From Cellulomonadaceae bacterium (GTDB taxonomy: Bacteria; Actinomycetota; Actinomycetes; Actinomycetales; Cellulomonadaceae): DNA of 60,932 nucleotides. The notes beneath the pieces were generated by a model. The model was not told the DNA's origin and made no database searches. It saw nothing but the letters and a program-made list of their open reading frames with translations. A program made the translations under genes and the position numbers. How positions within the stretch are numbered: the stretch's first letter is position 1; every line of letters starts with the position of its first letter. Positions 1 through 8,364 of the stretch are shown piece by piece. The stretch is from positions 1 through 60,932 of the forward strand of contig JAIRQO010000023.1 of NCBI GenBank assembly GCA_031256435.1. The letters run 5' to 3'.

Positions 1-1409
1 GCGCGCAGGCCTTCTCCTCCTTTGACACGCTGTTGGCCCCGTACGTTCGGCTCGACGAATTAACGTATGACGAGGTCCTGCAGGGCATCCAGGAACTGGT
101 TCACAACCTGAACGTGCCCTCGCGGTGGGGGACGCAAACGCCGTTCACCAACCTCACCTTTGACCTGGTCTGCCCGCCGGACTTTGCCGATGAGAACCCG
201 CTGGTGGGCGAGGATCTGTGTGATTTCACCTACGGTGACCTGGCTCCCGAGATGGCGATGATCAACCGCGCCTTCGTCGAGGTGATGACGGCAGGAGATG
301 CCGCCGGACGCGCCTTCACCTTCCCCGTCCCCACCTACAACATCACGCCTGATTTTGACTGGGACTCCCCGGTGGCGGACGCCATTTTTGAGATGGCCGC
401 CAAGTACGGCACGCCGTACTTCCAGAACTTCCTGAACTCGGAACTCAACCCGGCGGACGTGCGCTCCATGTGCTGCCGCCTCCAACTGGACCTGCGCGAG
501 TTGCTCAAGCGCGGTAACGGCCTCTTTGGTTCGGGCGAGCAGACGGGTTCCATTGGCGTGGTCACCATCAACATGGCTCGCCTGGGCCACGTCCACGCGG
601 GTTCCTGGGGTGACCTGACGGCCGCGCTGGATAGGCTCATTGACATCTCCATTGCGTCCCTGGAAACCAAGCGCGTGACCGTGCAAAAGCTCATGGATGA
701 CGGCCTGTTCCCGTACACGCGCCGCTACCTGGGCACGCTGGACGCCCACTTCTCCACCATTGGCGTCAACGGCATCAACGAGATGATCCGTAACTTCACG
801 TCCGATGCCTATGACATCACCTCCGATGCCGGGCAACTGATGGCCACGGATATCCTGGACCACATTCGTGGCCGCATGGTGGAAGCCCAGGAGCGGACCG
901 GCAACCTGTACAACCTGGAGGCCACCCCGGCGGAAGGCACCACGTACCGGTTTGCCCGTGAGGATCGCAAGCGGTTTGAGAACATCCTCCAGGCTGGTAC
1001 CGCCACGGAGCCGTACTACACCAACTCGTCCCAGTTGCCTGCCGGTTTCACGGATGACCCGTTTGAGGCGCTGGAAATGCAGGAAGAACTCCAGAAGAAG
1101 TACACCGGCGGCACCGTGCTGCACCTGTACATGGGTGAGCGCGTTTCTGACGCCGAGGCGTGCAAAACGCTGGTTCGCCGCTCGCTGGAAAACTTCCGAC
1201 TCCCCTACATCACCGTGACGCCCACGTTCTCCGTGTGTGACGTGCACGGATACCTGGTAGGCGAGCAGACGGAATGCCCCACCTGCGGCCGCGAAACTGA
1301 AGTGTGGACCCGCGTGATGGGCTACCTCCGCCCGGTTTCCAGCTTCAACACCGGCAAGCAAGGCGAATACAACGAGCGCGTCACGTTCAAGGAGCCCGCG
1401 TTTGTTTAA
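1..1409 (+). CDS. nrdD: Anaerobic ribonucleoside-triphosphate reductase (class III), C-terminal part
   Basis: The frame is open to the left edge (first whole codon at base 3), so this is the 3' part of a longer gene. NrdD makes deoxyribonucleotides without oxygen by glycyl-radical chemistry in the cytoplasm. Seen near the C-terminus: a zinc-site pattern Cys-x2-His (Cys codon 1236-1238, His codon 1245-1247) followed by Cys-x2-Cys (codons 1275 and 1284), then the radical loop R-V-M-G-Y, whose Gly codon is 1320-1322. The end, NTGKQGEYNER, is the usual NrdD tail. Class III enzymes normally have about 600-700 residues, so about two thirds is here. The activating enzyme nrdG follows directly, which supports the call. 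The identification is secure; the N-terminal ATP-cone region, if present, lies outside the window. Confidence 0.95.
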   Translation, partial: AQAFSSFDTLLAPYVRLDELTYDEVLQGIQELVHNLNVPSRWGTQTPFTNLTFDLVCPPDFADENPLVGEDLCDFTYGDLAPEMAMINRAFVEVMTAGDAAGRAFTFPVPTYNITPDFDWDSPVADAIFEMAAKYGTPYFQNFLNSELNPADVRSMCCRLQLDLRELLKRGNGLFGSGEQTGSIGVVTINMARLGHVHAGSWGDLTAALDRLIDISIASLETKRVTVQKLMDDGLFPYTRRYLGTLDAHFSTIGVNGINEMIRNFTSDAYDITSDAGQLMATDILDHIRGRMVEAQERTGNLYNLEATPAEGTTYRFAREDRKRFENILQAGTATEPYYTNSSQLPAGFTDDPFEALEMQEELQKKYTGGTVLHLYMGERVSDAEACKTLVRRSLENFRLPYITVTPTFSVCDVHGYLVGEQTECPTCGRETEVWTRVMGYLRPVSSFNTGKQGEYNERVTFKEPAFV

Positions 1410-1421
1410 CGCTCCCGGTGC

Positions 1422-1547
1422 CACTGATTGCCCCGTACCTGTTTGTTCAGCGAGTTCTGGTTCACCACGTTCTGGTTCGACGAATGACGACGGGGCAATC
1501 GGTGTGCCGCATGACAGTCGTCGGTTGAGCCGATCACGCAGTGATCG
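1422..1547 (+). promoter_or_regulatory. Two inverted repeats between nrdD and nrdG
   Basis: Bases 1426-1436 (GATTGCCCCGT) are perfectly complementary to 1490-1500 (ACGGGGCAATC). Pairing extends to 1422/1504 through one G-T wobble. A second hairpin follows at 1531-1547 (CGATCAC, GCA loop, GTGATCG). The loop of the first contains the direct repeat GTTCTGGTTC at 1453 and 1468. No T-run follows either stem, so neither looks like an ordinary terminator. They could tune nrdG expression relative to nrdD, or be a repeat element. Confidence 0.45.
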
Positions 1548-1560
1548 TGACAAAACCACG

Positions 1561-2253
1561 GTGCTTGGACCCTCAGTAGCCGGCCTGGTCAAGATGTCCA
1601 CCGTGGATTGGCCGGGGAAACTGGTGGCCGTGGTGTTCCTGCAGGGTTGCCCGTGGCGATGCACCTACTGCCACAACGAGGCCATCCTGGATCCTCGCGC
1701 GCCCGGCGTGATGCCCTGGGCGGACGTCATGTCCTTCCTTCAGCGCAGGCGCGGACTCTTGGACGGCGTGGTGTTTTCCGGAGGCGAACCCACCATTTCG
1801 CTGGCTCTCCCTCGGGCTATTGACCAGGTTCGTGAACTCGGATTCCAGGTGGGCCTCCACACGGGAGGCCCGTGGCCGCGTCGCCTGACGGCACTGCTTT
1901 CCCAAGGAGTCATCGATTGGGTGGGGCTGGATATCAAGCATCTCCCGGAGAAGTATCGGGACGTGACGGGGGCCGCATCCTCGGGGGCTGCGGCGTGGAA
2001 GTCTTTGCAGGCCGTGCTGGAATCCGGCGTAGACTTTGAAGCACGCACCACCGTTGACCCCACGGTCCACACGCGGGATGACGTTCTGGAACTCGCGCAT
2101 CGTCTGCGCGCGCTAGGCGTACGGAAGCACGTTCTCCAAGAGGCGCGTCCCGATGGCGCTGCTGCCCACCATGCCGACGCCTTCCTCAACTGGCGGCTGA
2201 CAGATATCGTTGCCCCTGAGGAACTGCCCACCGTGGCTCGTCGCGCGGCGTAG
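1561..2253 (+). CDS. nrdG: Anaerobic ribonucleotide reductase activating protein (radical SAM)
   Basis: This 230-residue protein has the radical-SAM cluster motif Cys-x3-Cys-x2-Cys (C30, C34, C37; GCPWRCTYC), preceded by STVDWPGKL, which is typical of NrdG-type activases, and followed by FSGGEPT. It uses S-adenosylmethionine and a 4Fe-4S cluster to install the glycyl radical on NrdD, encoded just upstream. The start is uncertain. The frame is open back to a TTG at 1402 that overlaps the nrdD stop, but the extra 53 residues are low-complexity and unlike the family. GTG 1561 gives the usual N-terminus; GTG 1504 is another option. No good ribosome binding site precedes any of them. The intervening DNA forms two hairpins, which favours a downstream start. 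Confidence 0.88.
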   Translation: MLGPSVAGLVKMSTVDWPGKLVAVVFLQGCPWRCTYCHNEAILDPRAPGVMPWADVMSFLQRRRGLLDGVVFSGGEPTISLALPRAIDQVRELGFQVGLHTGGPWPRRLTALLSQGVIDWVGLDIKHLPEKYRDVTGAASSGAAAWKSLQAVLESGVDFEARTTVDPTVHTRDDVLELAHRLRALGVRKHVLQEARPDGAAAHHADAFLNWRLTDIVAPEELPTVARRAA

Positions 2254-2415
2254 GGCGGACATAGCGCAGCGAACGCAACGGACCGGAGGACACGGCGGAC
2301 ACGTCCAGCCGCCATGGACACCGTGCTGCCGAGGCGGGCAACTCGCCCACTCGCCCGCACCACCACCCCATCCCGATACGCTAGATACCACGGCTATCAA
2401 CGCAAGGGGGACGAG

Positions 2416-3702
2416 ATGCGGATTGGGCTTTTCACGGACTCGTACCATCCGGCGAGCAACGGCGTGGTGGTGGTCATTGATACCACGCGGCGCGAACTCG
2501 AACGCGCCGGCCATGAGGTGTGGGTGTTCGCCCCGGACGGCGGCGTCCTGCCGTCCAATCGCCTTCCTGACGACGATCACGTGGTCCGTTTCCCCGCCAT
2601 CCAATATGACCTCCAAATCGCGTTGATGTTCCCGCGCCAAGTGGTGAAGTACTGCCGCGAATATCAACTGGATATCATCCACTTCTTCACCCCTGCCACG
2701 CTGGGGCTTTCGGCCACGCTGGCCGCGTACCGGACGGGCGCCGTGTTGGTGGGCCAGCACTCTACGGACACGTACGAGTTCTCCAAGGACTACCCCGCAA
2801 TTGTGGGCGCGTACATTGCCGAGGGGTTGCTCATCCCGCTGATGACCAAACTCTCGTCCACGCAAAAGAAGCAGATGTTCAAGCTATATACCTCGCCGCG
2901 GCGCAAGGACCCGCAGGAGCGATGGGCGCAGCGATTCATTGCCGGGATGACAGCGCTGCTGTACTCCAACACGGACGGCCTGGTGGCGGTGTCGCACAAA
3001 TCGGCACAACAATTGCTCGGCTTTGCTGAGCGCAACAAGCAGCAGATCAACGTGCGCGTGATCCCCTCCGGCGTGGACGTGATGCCGCCCGCTGAATCCG
3101 CTGCGGTGGAGGCGTTCAAGGCACAGTGGGATATTGCGCCGGAGGATGAGGTCATCATCAACTTTGGGCGCATGGCCGAGGAAAAGAACCAAGTACTCCT
3201 GGTGCAGATGCTGCCGATTCTGCTCACCACACGGCCCCACGCCAAGGTGGTTCTGGCCGGAGATTACGTGTTCCGCGAAGAGTTGGAAGCCATCGCCGAT
3301 GCCTCGCCCGTAAGGGACCGCATTGTGTTCACCGGGCGCTACGCGCGTTCCGAACTGCCCGTGATGTGTGCCGCCGCAGACCTCTTTGCCTTCCCGTCCC
3401 TCACGGACACCCAAGCGTTGGTCCTCAACGAGGCTGCCGGACAATCGCTGCCCATTGTCATGTGCGACGAAAATGTGAATGACGTTTTTGTGAACGGCGT
3501 GAACGGCGTGATGGCCAAACCGGAGCCTGCCGATTTTGCGGCGAAGGTCTCGGGGTTGCTTGCTGATCCGGCTCGCCTAGCGGAGATGGCAGAGCAGTCC
3601 CGGAGACTCGCCTTAGAGTTCTCCGAGGAGGCGCAAACAACACGGCTCGTCGAGTTCTATGAAGAACTAGAGCGCGCCAAGTATCCGCTGCGGTTTATCT
3701 AG
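2416..3702 (+). CDS. GT4-family glycosyltransferase, probably lipid- or polysaccharide-modifying
   Basis: The 428-residue protein has a GT-B fold layout. The N-terminal domain opens with GLFTDSYHPASNGV, which is characteristic of GT4 enzymes such as diacylglycerol alpha-glucosyltransferases and mannosyltransferases. The C-terminal donor-binding domain carries GRMAEEKNQ and FPSLTDTQALVLNEAA. The family's E-x7-E donor motif is here D-x7-E (D331, E339), a conservative change. ATG 2416 was chosen because AAGGGGG lies at a good distance and the family N-terminus starts there; the frame is open upstream to 2314 but that part is not family-like. The donor and acceptor cannot be told from sequence; a glycolipid or cell-wall glycan role is inferred. 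Its stop shares the bases CTAG (3699-3702) with the convergent next gene. Confidence 0.85.
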   Translation: MRIGLFTDSYHPASNGVVVVIDTTRRELERAGHEVWVFAPDGGVLPSNRLPDDDHVVRFPAIQYDLQIALMFPRQVVKYCREYQLDIIHFFTPATLGLSATLAAYRTGAVLVGQHSTDTYEFSKDYPAIVGAYIAEGLLIPLMTKLSSTQKKQMFKLYTSPRRKDPQERWAQRFIAGMTALLYSNTDGLVAVSHKSAQQLLGFAERNKQQINVRVIPSGVDVMPPAESAAVEAFKAQWDIAPEDEVIINFGRMAEEKNQVLLVQMLPILLTTRPHAKVVLAGDYVFREELEAIADASPVRDRIVFTGRYARSELPVMCAAADLFAFPSLTDTQALVLNEAAGQSLPIVMCDENVNDVFVNGVNGVMAKPEPADFAAKVSGLLADPARLAEMAEQSRRLALEFSEEAQTTRLVEFYEELERAKYPLRFI

Positions 3703-4208
3703 CGCACGTTGGACTTCACACCGGCGGACCCGTTGTCCCGATCCACCAGGAACTGCTGGAGTTGGTGCTGCACCTGCTCCACGTGAGGGATGTCATTCAT
3801 GCGCAGGCCCTCTTTTTCCGAAGCGTCAGCAATCACCAGGGTGCCGCATCCAAAGATCCGGTCACTGATTTGCTTCTCCAGGGACACCGAGGAAATCCTG
3901 CTCAACGAGATGTCCCGTGCGTTCTTGGTGAACACTCCCGTGCGCGTCACCACCCGCAAATTGGTAATGGTGTAGGTGGTGTTCATCCAGTTCAGCCACG
4001 GCCACAGCACGCACAGAATCGCCAGAATCACGGCCACAATGATGATGAGCCACACCAACACCGTGTTGTCAATCATCACGATGGACGTCACCACAGCCGC
4101 CACCAGGACGATGGCCAGCAGGAACGGCCCAATCATCTTCTTGGCATGCGTGCGCATGGTGGTGTAGATCGATTCACCCTCAAGGAGGAACTTCTTGCGA
4201 ATAGCCAT
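3699..4208 (-). CDS. Small bacterial PH-domain (DUF304-type) membrane protein
   Basis: This 169-residue protein has two adjacent hydrophobic segments (about residues 25-45 and 50-70, the second ending in LWPWLNWMNTTY). A soluble domain follows with TYTITNLRVVTRTGVF, DISLSRISSVSLEKQISDRI and GCGTLVIADAS, the signature of bacterial PH-like domains of the YdbT/DUF304 type. These proteins sit in the cytoplasmic membrane and have no defined reaction. ATG 4208 gives the usual MAIRKKFLLEGE beginning; the frame is open 11 codons further to 4241. The gene ends tail-to-tail with the glycosyltransferase, sharing CTAG, so the two are not co-transcribed. Confidence 0.82.
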   Translation of the reverse strand: MAIRKKFLLEGESIYTTMRTHAKKMIGPFLLAIVLVAAVVTSIVMIDNTVLVWLIIIVAVILAILCVLWPWLNWMNTTYTITNLRVVTRTGVFTKNARDISLSRISSVSLEKQISDRIFGCGTLVIADASEKEGLRMNDIPHVEQVQHQLQQFLVDRDNGSAGVKSNVR

Positions 4209-4244
4209 AGAGATAGCGTACCCCGCGCTGGGGGCAGACACGCT

Positions 4245-5219
4245 CTAGTCAAACAGGGAGGATTGTTCCCAGTCATGAGTGGCAGGCGTGGTGGATGCCT
4301 TGGGTGCGGTTTTCTTCGGCGGGGCCTTCCGGCTGGCGCTGGTGGCGGGCTTGGGTGGGCTGGGCGCCTTCTCCGTTGGTGCGACGACGGGGATGGTTCC
4401 GGTGCGGTCTGCGGAGGCGAGCAACACGTCGGCCGCGCGTGCTCCCATCGGCGCCACCGTGTGGCTCACGCGGTAATCGCTCGGTGCCAGCACGCGGATG
4501 GAACCACTGGGGGTGCGTTCGGTGATGGTGCGTTCGGTGGTGGCGCGTTCAGCGCGGGTGCCCTCTGGCTTTCCAGGAAGCATCCTTGAAACACCATCGT
4601 CGTCGGAGATGTTGGTGCCGGTCACACCTGCGGAAGCCGCCGGAAGCCCCTCACAGATTGCCACGTGGGCGCGCTCGGGAACCGTGGTGATTGCAGAAGC
4701 CGTTGTGTCAGCGGGACCAGCCGTAGGCATCGCAAGCAGGCTGCCGTCCCCCGAGGTGCCTCGGCCAGCCGCCCAATCGCGGGCAGCAATCCCGGCTAAC
4801 TCGTCGGCGCGCTCGTTGAACGTGTTGCCCACGTGGCCGCGGACCCAACGGAAATTGATGGCGCCCTCTCGCGCATTCATCGCTGCTTCGATGCCCTGGA
4901 CGAGTTCAAGATTCTTGACGGGTTTCCCCGAGGCGGTGCGCCACCCCTTGCGCTTCCATCCGGGCAGCCACTGCGTGGCGCAGTTGATGGCGTACTGAGA
5001 ATCAGACTCAATCAGCAGCGGTTCTGGGCCCGGATGTGCGTGGATAGCGCGCAGAATCGCCGTGAGTTCAGCGATCTGGTTGGTGCCCGAGGCGGCCCCG
5101 CCAGAATCGAATCGACCGCCGGCGTGATCCACCCACGCCCACCCGATGGCTCCGCCCGGATTCTTCAGGCACGAGCCATCAGTACTGACGATTTTCACCC
5201 GTGAATTGTGCCAGGTCAC
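4245..5219 (-). CDS. rnhA: Ribonuclease HI with a long C-terminal extension
   Basis: Residues 8-150 are an RNase HI domain that cleaves RNA in RNA-DNA hybrids. The acidic residues are D14 (STDGS), E51 (AELTAIL), D73 (ESDSQY) and D139 (RADELA), with the catalytic His at H129 (RGHVGN). The gene encodes 324 residues, about twice the usual 150. Residues 150-235 are low-complexity. A more ordered patch around residues 245-280 (VLAPSDYRVSHTVAP, MGARAADVLLASA) follows, then a Lys/Pro/Ala linker and the end HDWEQSSLFD. QSSLF resembles the beta-sliding-clamp binding pentapeptide (QLxLF type), which would tether the enzyme to replisomes; that is inference. Initiation at 5219 is the longest option; GTG at V8 would remove seven residues. 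Confidence 0.9.
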   Translation of the reverse strand: MTWHNSRVKIVSTDGSCLKNPGGAIGWAWVDHAGGRFDSGGAASGTNQIAELTAILRAIHAHPGPEPLLIESDSQYAINCATQWLPGWKRKGWRTASGKPVKNLELVQGIEAAMNAREGAINFRWVRGHVGNTFNERADELAGIAARDWAAGRGTSGDGSLLAMPTAGPADTTASAITTVPERAHVAICEGLPAASAGVTGTNISDDDGVSRMLPGKPEGTRAERATTERTITERTPSGSIRVLAPSDYRVSHTVAPMGARAADVLLASADRTGTIPVVAPTEKAPSPPKPATSASRKAPPKKTAPKASTTPATHDWEQSSLFD

Positions 5220-5302
5220 GGGTGGAGGATATGGCTGTTTTCCCTGAGGGAGCGGAGGACCGGCGCCAGTGCGGGTTCTGGGGTGGGTATTGGAGTGCGT
5301 TC

Positions 5303-5417
5303 TGGGCCCGGATCACTGCGCCCTCCCCCGTACTGGGCCCGGTTCACCCACCTTATGGCGGCCTTTAAGTGAGTGATCCGGGCCCACGACGAAAAATACG
5401 TGCCTGATCCGGGCCCA
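5303..5417. repeat. Four-copy inverted-repeat cluster (REP-like)
   Basis: The 13-mer TGATCCGGGCCCA occurs twice on the plus strand (5374-5386, 5405-5417) and twice on the minus strand (5303-5315 exact, 5334-5346 with one change). Copies within each pair are exactly 31 bp apart. Copies 1 and 3 extend to a perfect 15-bp inverted repeat (5303-5317 with 5372-5386). The cluster fills the gap between rnhA and mnhG, both on the minus strand. It could fold into large hairpins that stop Mrp-operon transcripts or protect their 3' ends, or be a REP/BIME-type element. No coding is visible between 5220 and 5439. Confidence 0.75.
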
Positions 5418-5439
5418 CGATGAGTCTGGGGGCAGAGAA

Positions 5440-5748
5440 CTACTCCAGGGTTTCCTCTACCTTGCCTGAACGCAGCGCAGCGCGGGCCACCATGTGCGCG
5501 GCCACGGGTTGGGTCAGCAACTGGAAGGCGATCACCAGGACTACCAACGAGAACGTGGTCCAGGTCCGCAGCCGCAGTTCCAATGCCACCAACAAGAAAA
5601 TCAACCCCAGGACCTGCGGCTTTGTCACCGCGTGCATGCGAGACAGCAAGGTGGGGAATCTCACTACGCCCACGCCGGCGGACAGGGTCAAGAACGCGCC
5701 CAGCACTAACAACACCCCGGAGAGCACGTTGGCAACAGTGATCCACAT
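5440..5748 (-). CDS. mnhG: Na+/H+ antiporter subunit G (Mrp/Mnh)
   Basis: The 102-residue protein has three hydrophobic segments (about 5-27, 40-58, 65-85). RFPTLLSRMHAVTKPQVLGL is the conserved core of MnhG/PhaG subunits. It is the last gene of the operon and starts two bases after the mnhF stop with CGGAGA upstream of the ATG. MnhG is needed for assembly of the multisubunit antiporter that exchanges monovalent cations for protons in the cytoplasmic membrane. The length matches the family. Confidence 0.93.
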   Translation of the reverse strand: MWITVANVLSGVLLVLGAFLTLSAGVGVVRFPTLLSRMHAVTKPQVLGLIFLLVALELRLRTWTTFSLVVLVIAFQLLTQPVAAHMVARAALRSGKVEETLE

Positions 5749-5750
5749 AG

Positions 5751-6143
5751 TCAGTTCTCCGTTTCCTCACGTGGTGCGACGATGGACTCGGCTGCGTTGT
5801 CATCTCGTGTTTCAGCGTCAACATCGATTCCGCCGGCCTCACCGGATTCACCGGGCTCGCCCATTCCACCGGCCTCGGCGGATTCCCCGGGCTCGCGCGA
5901 GGCAAACCGGGCAATGGACACGGATCCAGAAAAGCCCACCATGGCGAGCACCACCACCACGGGCATCGCTTCCAAACGCCGGGCCCACCATGCCTCCACC
6001 ACCACAGCACCAATCAAGCAGGTGGCCAGCACATCAAAGGCCACCGAGCGATCCAGCATGGAGGGGCCTCGCTCCATGCGCACTACGGCCAGCACGGCGG
6101 CAACCACCAGGAATACTCCCGCAACCACGGCGAAGGCGATCAT
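5751..6143 (-). CDS. mnhF: Na+/H+ antiporter subunit F (Mrp/Mnh)
   Basis: Three transmembrane helices in residues 1-85 with RGPSMLDRSVAFDVLATC match MnhF/PhaF, a small membrane subunit of the Mrp complex. The start overlaps the mnhE stop as ATGA and has GAGGAGG six bases upstream. The protein has 130 residues; the family usually has about 90. The surplus is an acidic Gly/Glu/Ser tail with an imperfect 12-residue duplication (EPGESAEAGGM, then EPGESGEAGGI), encoded by 36-bp direct repeats near 5833 and 5869. The tail probably hangs in the cytoplasm or outside without a defined fold. Confidence 0.92.
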   Translation of the reverse strand: MIAFAVVAGVFLVVAAVLAVVRMERGPSMLDRSVAFDVLATCLIGAVVVEAWWARRLEAMPVVVVLAMVGFSGSVSIARFASREPGESAEAGGMGEPGESGEAGGIDVDAETRDDNAAESIVAPREETEN

Positions 6144-6697
6144 TGATCCTCCTCCTCGAGTGCGGCGAGCACGGTGATGGCCATGTCATTGTTGCTGGCA
6201 AAGGCATCGAGGACGCGTGCTTCGAGAGCCAGGGTGTCTCGTCGAACCCCCAGGGCACCACCGGAGCCTTCAATGTCCATCACGTGCAGGAGCATCGCGG
6301 AGTTCTCGGCATCGGCTTCCACCACCACAGCGCCGGGGACCAGGGATGTGAGCCCCGCCGTCATGGCAAAGTACTGTTCTGGGGCGGGGCGCAACTGCAC
6401 TCCCACCAAGGCCGAATGGGGCATCGGCCCTGGCTTGAATGCCAGCCAGGCCACGTTGAATGAAGCGCGGACCAAGTCCACCAGGAAGCGGGCCACCAAT
6501 CGCACCACAAATCCCAGGTGAATCACTACGCGTCGGTCAACCTGCGGTTGAGGGAATACCATGGTGATGCCCACAGCCACCACCACCCCGCTGATGATGG
6601 TGCCCAGGTGAATGTTCCCCCACAATGCCATCCACACCACGATCAGGAATACCACCGCAAGCCAGCGCTGCTTCAGGGAGAGCCATCGTCTCTTCAT
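6140..6697 (-). CDS. mnhE: Na+/H+ antiporter subunit E (Mrp/Mnh)
   Basis: The 185-residue protein fits the MnhE/PhaE family. Two hydrophobic segments near the N-terminus (about 12-50) are followed by a soluble part with LTSLVPGAVVVEAD and LLHVMDIEGS, close to the family's T-LTPGT-V core and its usual length of 160-190. The start overlaps mnhD as ATGA. It belongs to the membrane-bound Mrp complex. It is the fifth subunit gene in transcription order. Confidence 0.93.
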   Translation of the reverse strand: MKRRWLSLKQRWLAVVFLIVVWMALWGNIHLGTIISGVVVAVGITMVFPQPQVDRRVVIHLGFVVRLVARFLVDLVRASFNVAWLAFKPGPMPHSALVGVQLRPAPEQYFAMTAGLTSLVPGAVVVEADAENSAMLLHVMDIEGSGGALGVRRDTLALEARVLDAFASNNDMAITVLAALEEEDQ

Positions 6698-8364
6698 GGG
6701 CTCACCTCCCCATCTACAGCCACCCCATCCGAGGCAACCCCATCACCCGTGGTCTCCCCATCTACAGCCACCCCATCCGAGGCCACGGCTTCCTCGTCCT
6801 TAACGGTCCAGCCCTCCAGTCCGTCAGGGAACACGGCGTCAATGTAGGCCGTCCGGTTGGTCAGCCCCAACGCTGCCCGCTCGGCGTACTCGTACACCGG
6901 CCCGGCAAACACCGTCAGCCCCAGGGACACAGACACCAGCGCCACCGTGGGTATCACCAACCCGCGGGGTACGCGCACGTCCACTCGACGAGCCACCACC
7001 TCAGCCGAGGCAGGCTGCCAGAACGCCTTGTTCCACGCGCGAATCAAGGTGTACAGCGTGAGCAACGAGGTCAGCACGGAACCCGCCACCAGCACCCAGG
7101 CCAACGGAGAACCGTTCTCCACACCGGCCTCCAGAATCCCCAATTTCCCCAGGAAGCCAGTGAACGGCGGAATCCCGGCCAAGTTCATGGCGGGCACAAA
7201 GAACAGCACAGCTAATCCCGGGGAGGCCTTGGCCAATCCACCCAGGCGCTCCAGAGACGTGGAGCCGCCTCGTCGTTCAATCAACCCCACCACCAGGAAC
7301 AACGCGGTCTGCACCGTGATGTGGTGAATGGCGTAGAAGATGGCTGCCGCCGTGGACGCCTCCCCGGCCAGTGCCACCCCAAATACCATATACCCAATGT
7401 GGCTGACCAGGGTGAAGGAGAGCATGCGTTTGATGTCATCCTGCGCAACGGCTCCTAGGATCCCCACCAGCATGGTCAACAAGGCGAGCACCAGGAGCAC
7501 GTCCAGCACCCGTCTCTCCCCCGCCTCGTGCGTGGGGAACAGCAGGGTTTGGGTGCGCAGAATGGAATACACGCCCACCTTGGTGAGCAATCCGGCAAAC
7601 ACCGCCGTCACCGGCGCAGGCGCTGTGGGGTAGGAGTCTGGGAGCCAGGCAGACAGCGGGAAAATGGCGGCCTTGATGCCAAAACCCAAGAGCAACAGCA
7701 ACTGCAATCCCAGCCGCACCGCAGGCGACACCTCGGGCAATCGCGCCGCCATGTGAGCCAGGTTCAGCGTTCCCGTGGAGGCATAGGCCACGGTCACCGC
7801 CATGAGGAAGATCAAGGAGGACACCAACGCCACCACCACATAGATGGACCCGGCGCGAAGGCGTTGCGCCGTCCCCCCCATGGTCAGCAGCACGTAGGAC
7901 GAAGCCAACAACACCTCAAATCCCACGTAGAGGTTGAACAGGTCCCCTGCCATGAACGCGCAGGCCACCCCGGCTGCCAGCACCAGGAACGTGGGGTGGT
8001 ACACGGCCACGGGGAGGATGTCTCGCTTCTCGGCCTCGGCTTCAGCGTCCCGGTCCACAATCCCCTGCGCCATGGCGTAGCCCAACACGCACACCAGCAC
8101 CACGGAGGACACCAACAACATCAGCGCACTGAGCCGATCCGCCACCAGCGTGACTCCCACAGGCGCGTCCCACCCGCCAATGTACGTCACCACCGGACCG
8201 GAATCCACCAGCACTACCAGCACGGCAGCCACCACCACTTGCAGGCCCAATACCGTCATGGCCACCACGCGTTGAATGAAAGCGCTGCGGTGGACGGCCA
8301 GCGTGATCCCGGCTCCTACCAGCGGTAAGAGCACCACCAGGGGCAGCAACACCGTGGGACTCAT
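6694..8364 (-). CDS. mnhD: Na+/H+ antiporter subunit D (Mrp/Mnh), proton-translocating
   Basis: The 556-residue protein is related to the antiporter-like NADH dehydrogenase subunits (NuoN/NuoM fold) with about 14 membrane helices. MAGDLFNLYVGFEVLLASSYVLL, KAAIFPLSAWLPDSYPTAPAPVTA and the Lys/His-containing helix DDIKRMLSFTLVSHIGYM are family hallmarks of the ion channel. GGGGGG eight bases before ATG 8364 serves as the ribosome site; the start overlaps mnhC. The last 35 residues after VFPDGLEGW are a repetitive acidic tail (DGVAVDGE, twice) made by a 30-bp identical DNA repeat at 6706-6735 and 6754-6783. The tail is absent from typical MnhD proteins. Confidence 0.94.
   Translation of the reverse strand: MSPTVLLPLVVLLPLVGAGITLAVHRSAFIQRVVAMTVLGLQVVVAAVLVVLVDSGPVVTYIGGWDAPVGVTLVADRLSALMLLVSSVVLVCVLGYAMAQGIVDRDAEAEAEKRDILPVAVYHPTFLVLAAGVACAFMAGDLFNLYVGFEVLLASSYVLLTMGGTAQRLRAGSIYVVVALVSSLIFLMAVTVAYASTGTLNLAHMAARLPEVSPAVRLGLQLLLLLGFGIKAAIFPLSAWLPDSYPTAPAPVTAVFAGLLTKVGVYSILRTQTLLFPTHEAGERRVLDVLLVLALLTMLVGILGAVAQDDIKRMLSFTLVSHIGYMVFGVALAGEASTAAAIFYAIHHITVQTALFLVVGLIERRGGSTSLERLGGLAKASPGLAVLFFVPAMNLAGIPPFTGFLGKLGILEAGVENGSPLAWVLVAGSVLTSLLTLYTLIRAWNKAFWQPASAEVVARRVDVRVPRGLVIPTVALVSVSLGLTVFAGPVYEYAERAALGLTNRTAYIDAVFPDGLEGWTVKDEEAVASDGVAVDGETTGDGVASDGVAVDGEVSP

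Noticed and set aside
60-1664. Long minus-strand frame opposite nrdD
   Set aside because: It is the mirror of a clearly coding high-GC gene, with no recognisable domain and biased His/Arg/Gly/Val content.
5303-5417. CRISPR array
   Set aside because: Copies are in both orientations, short (13 bp), and the spacing is only 18 bp; no cas genes are near.
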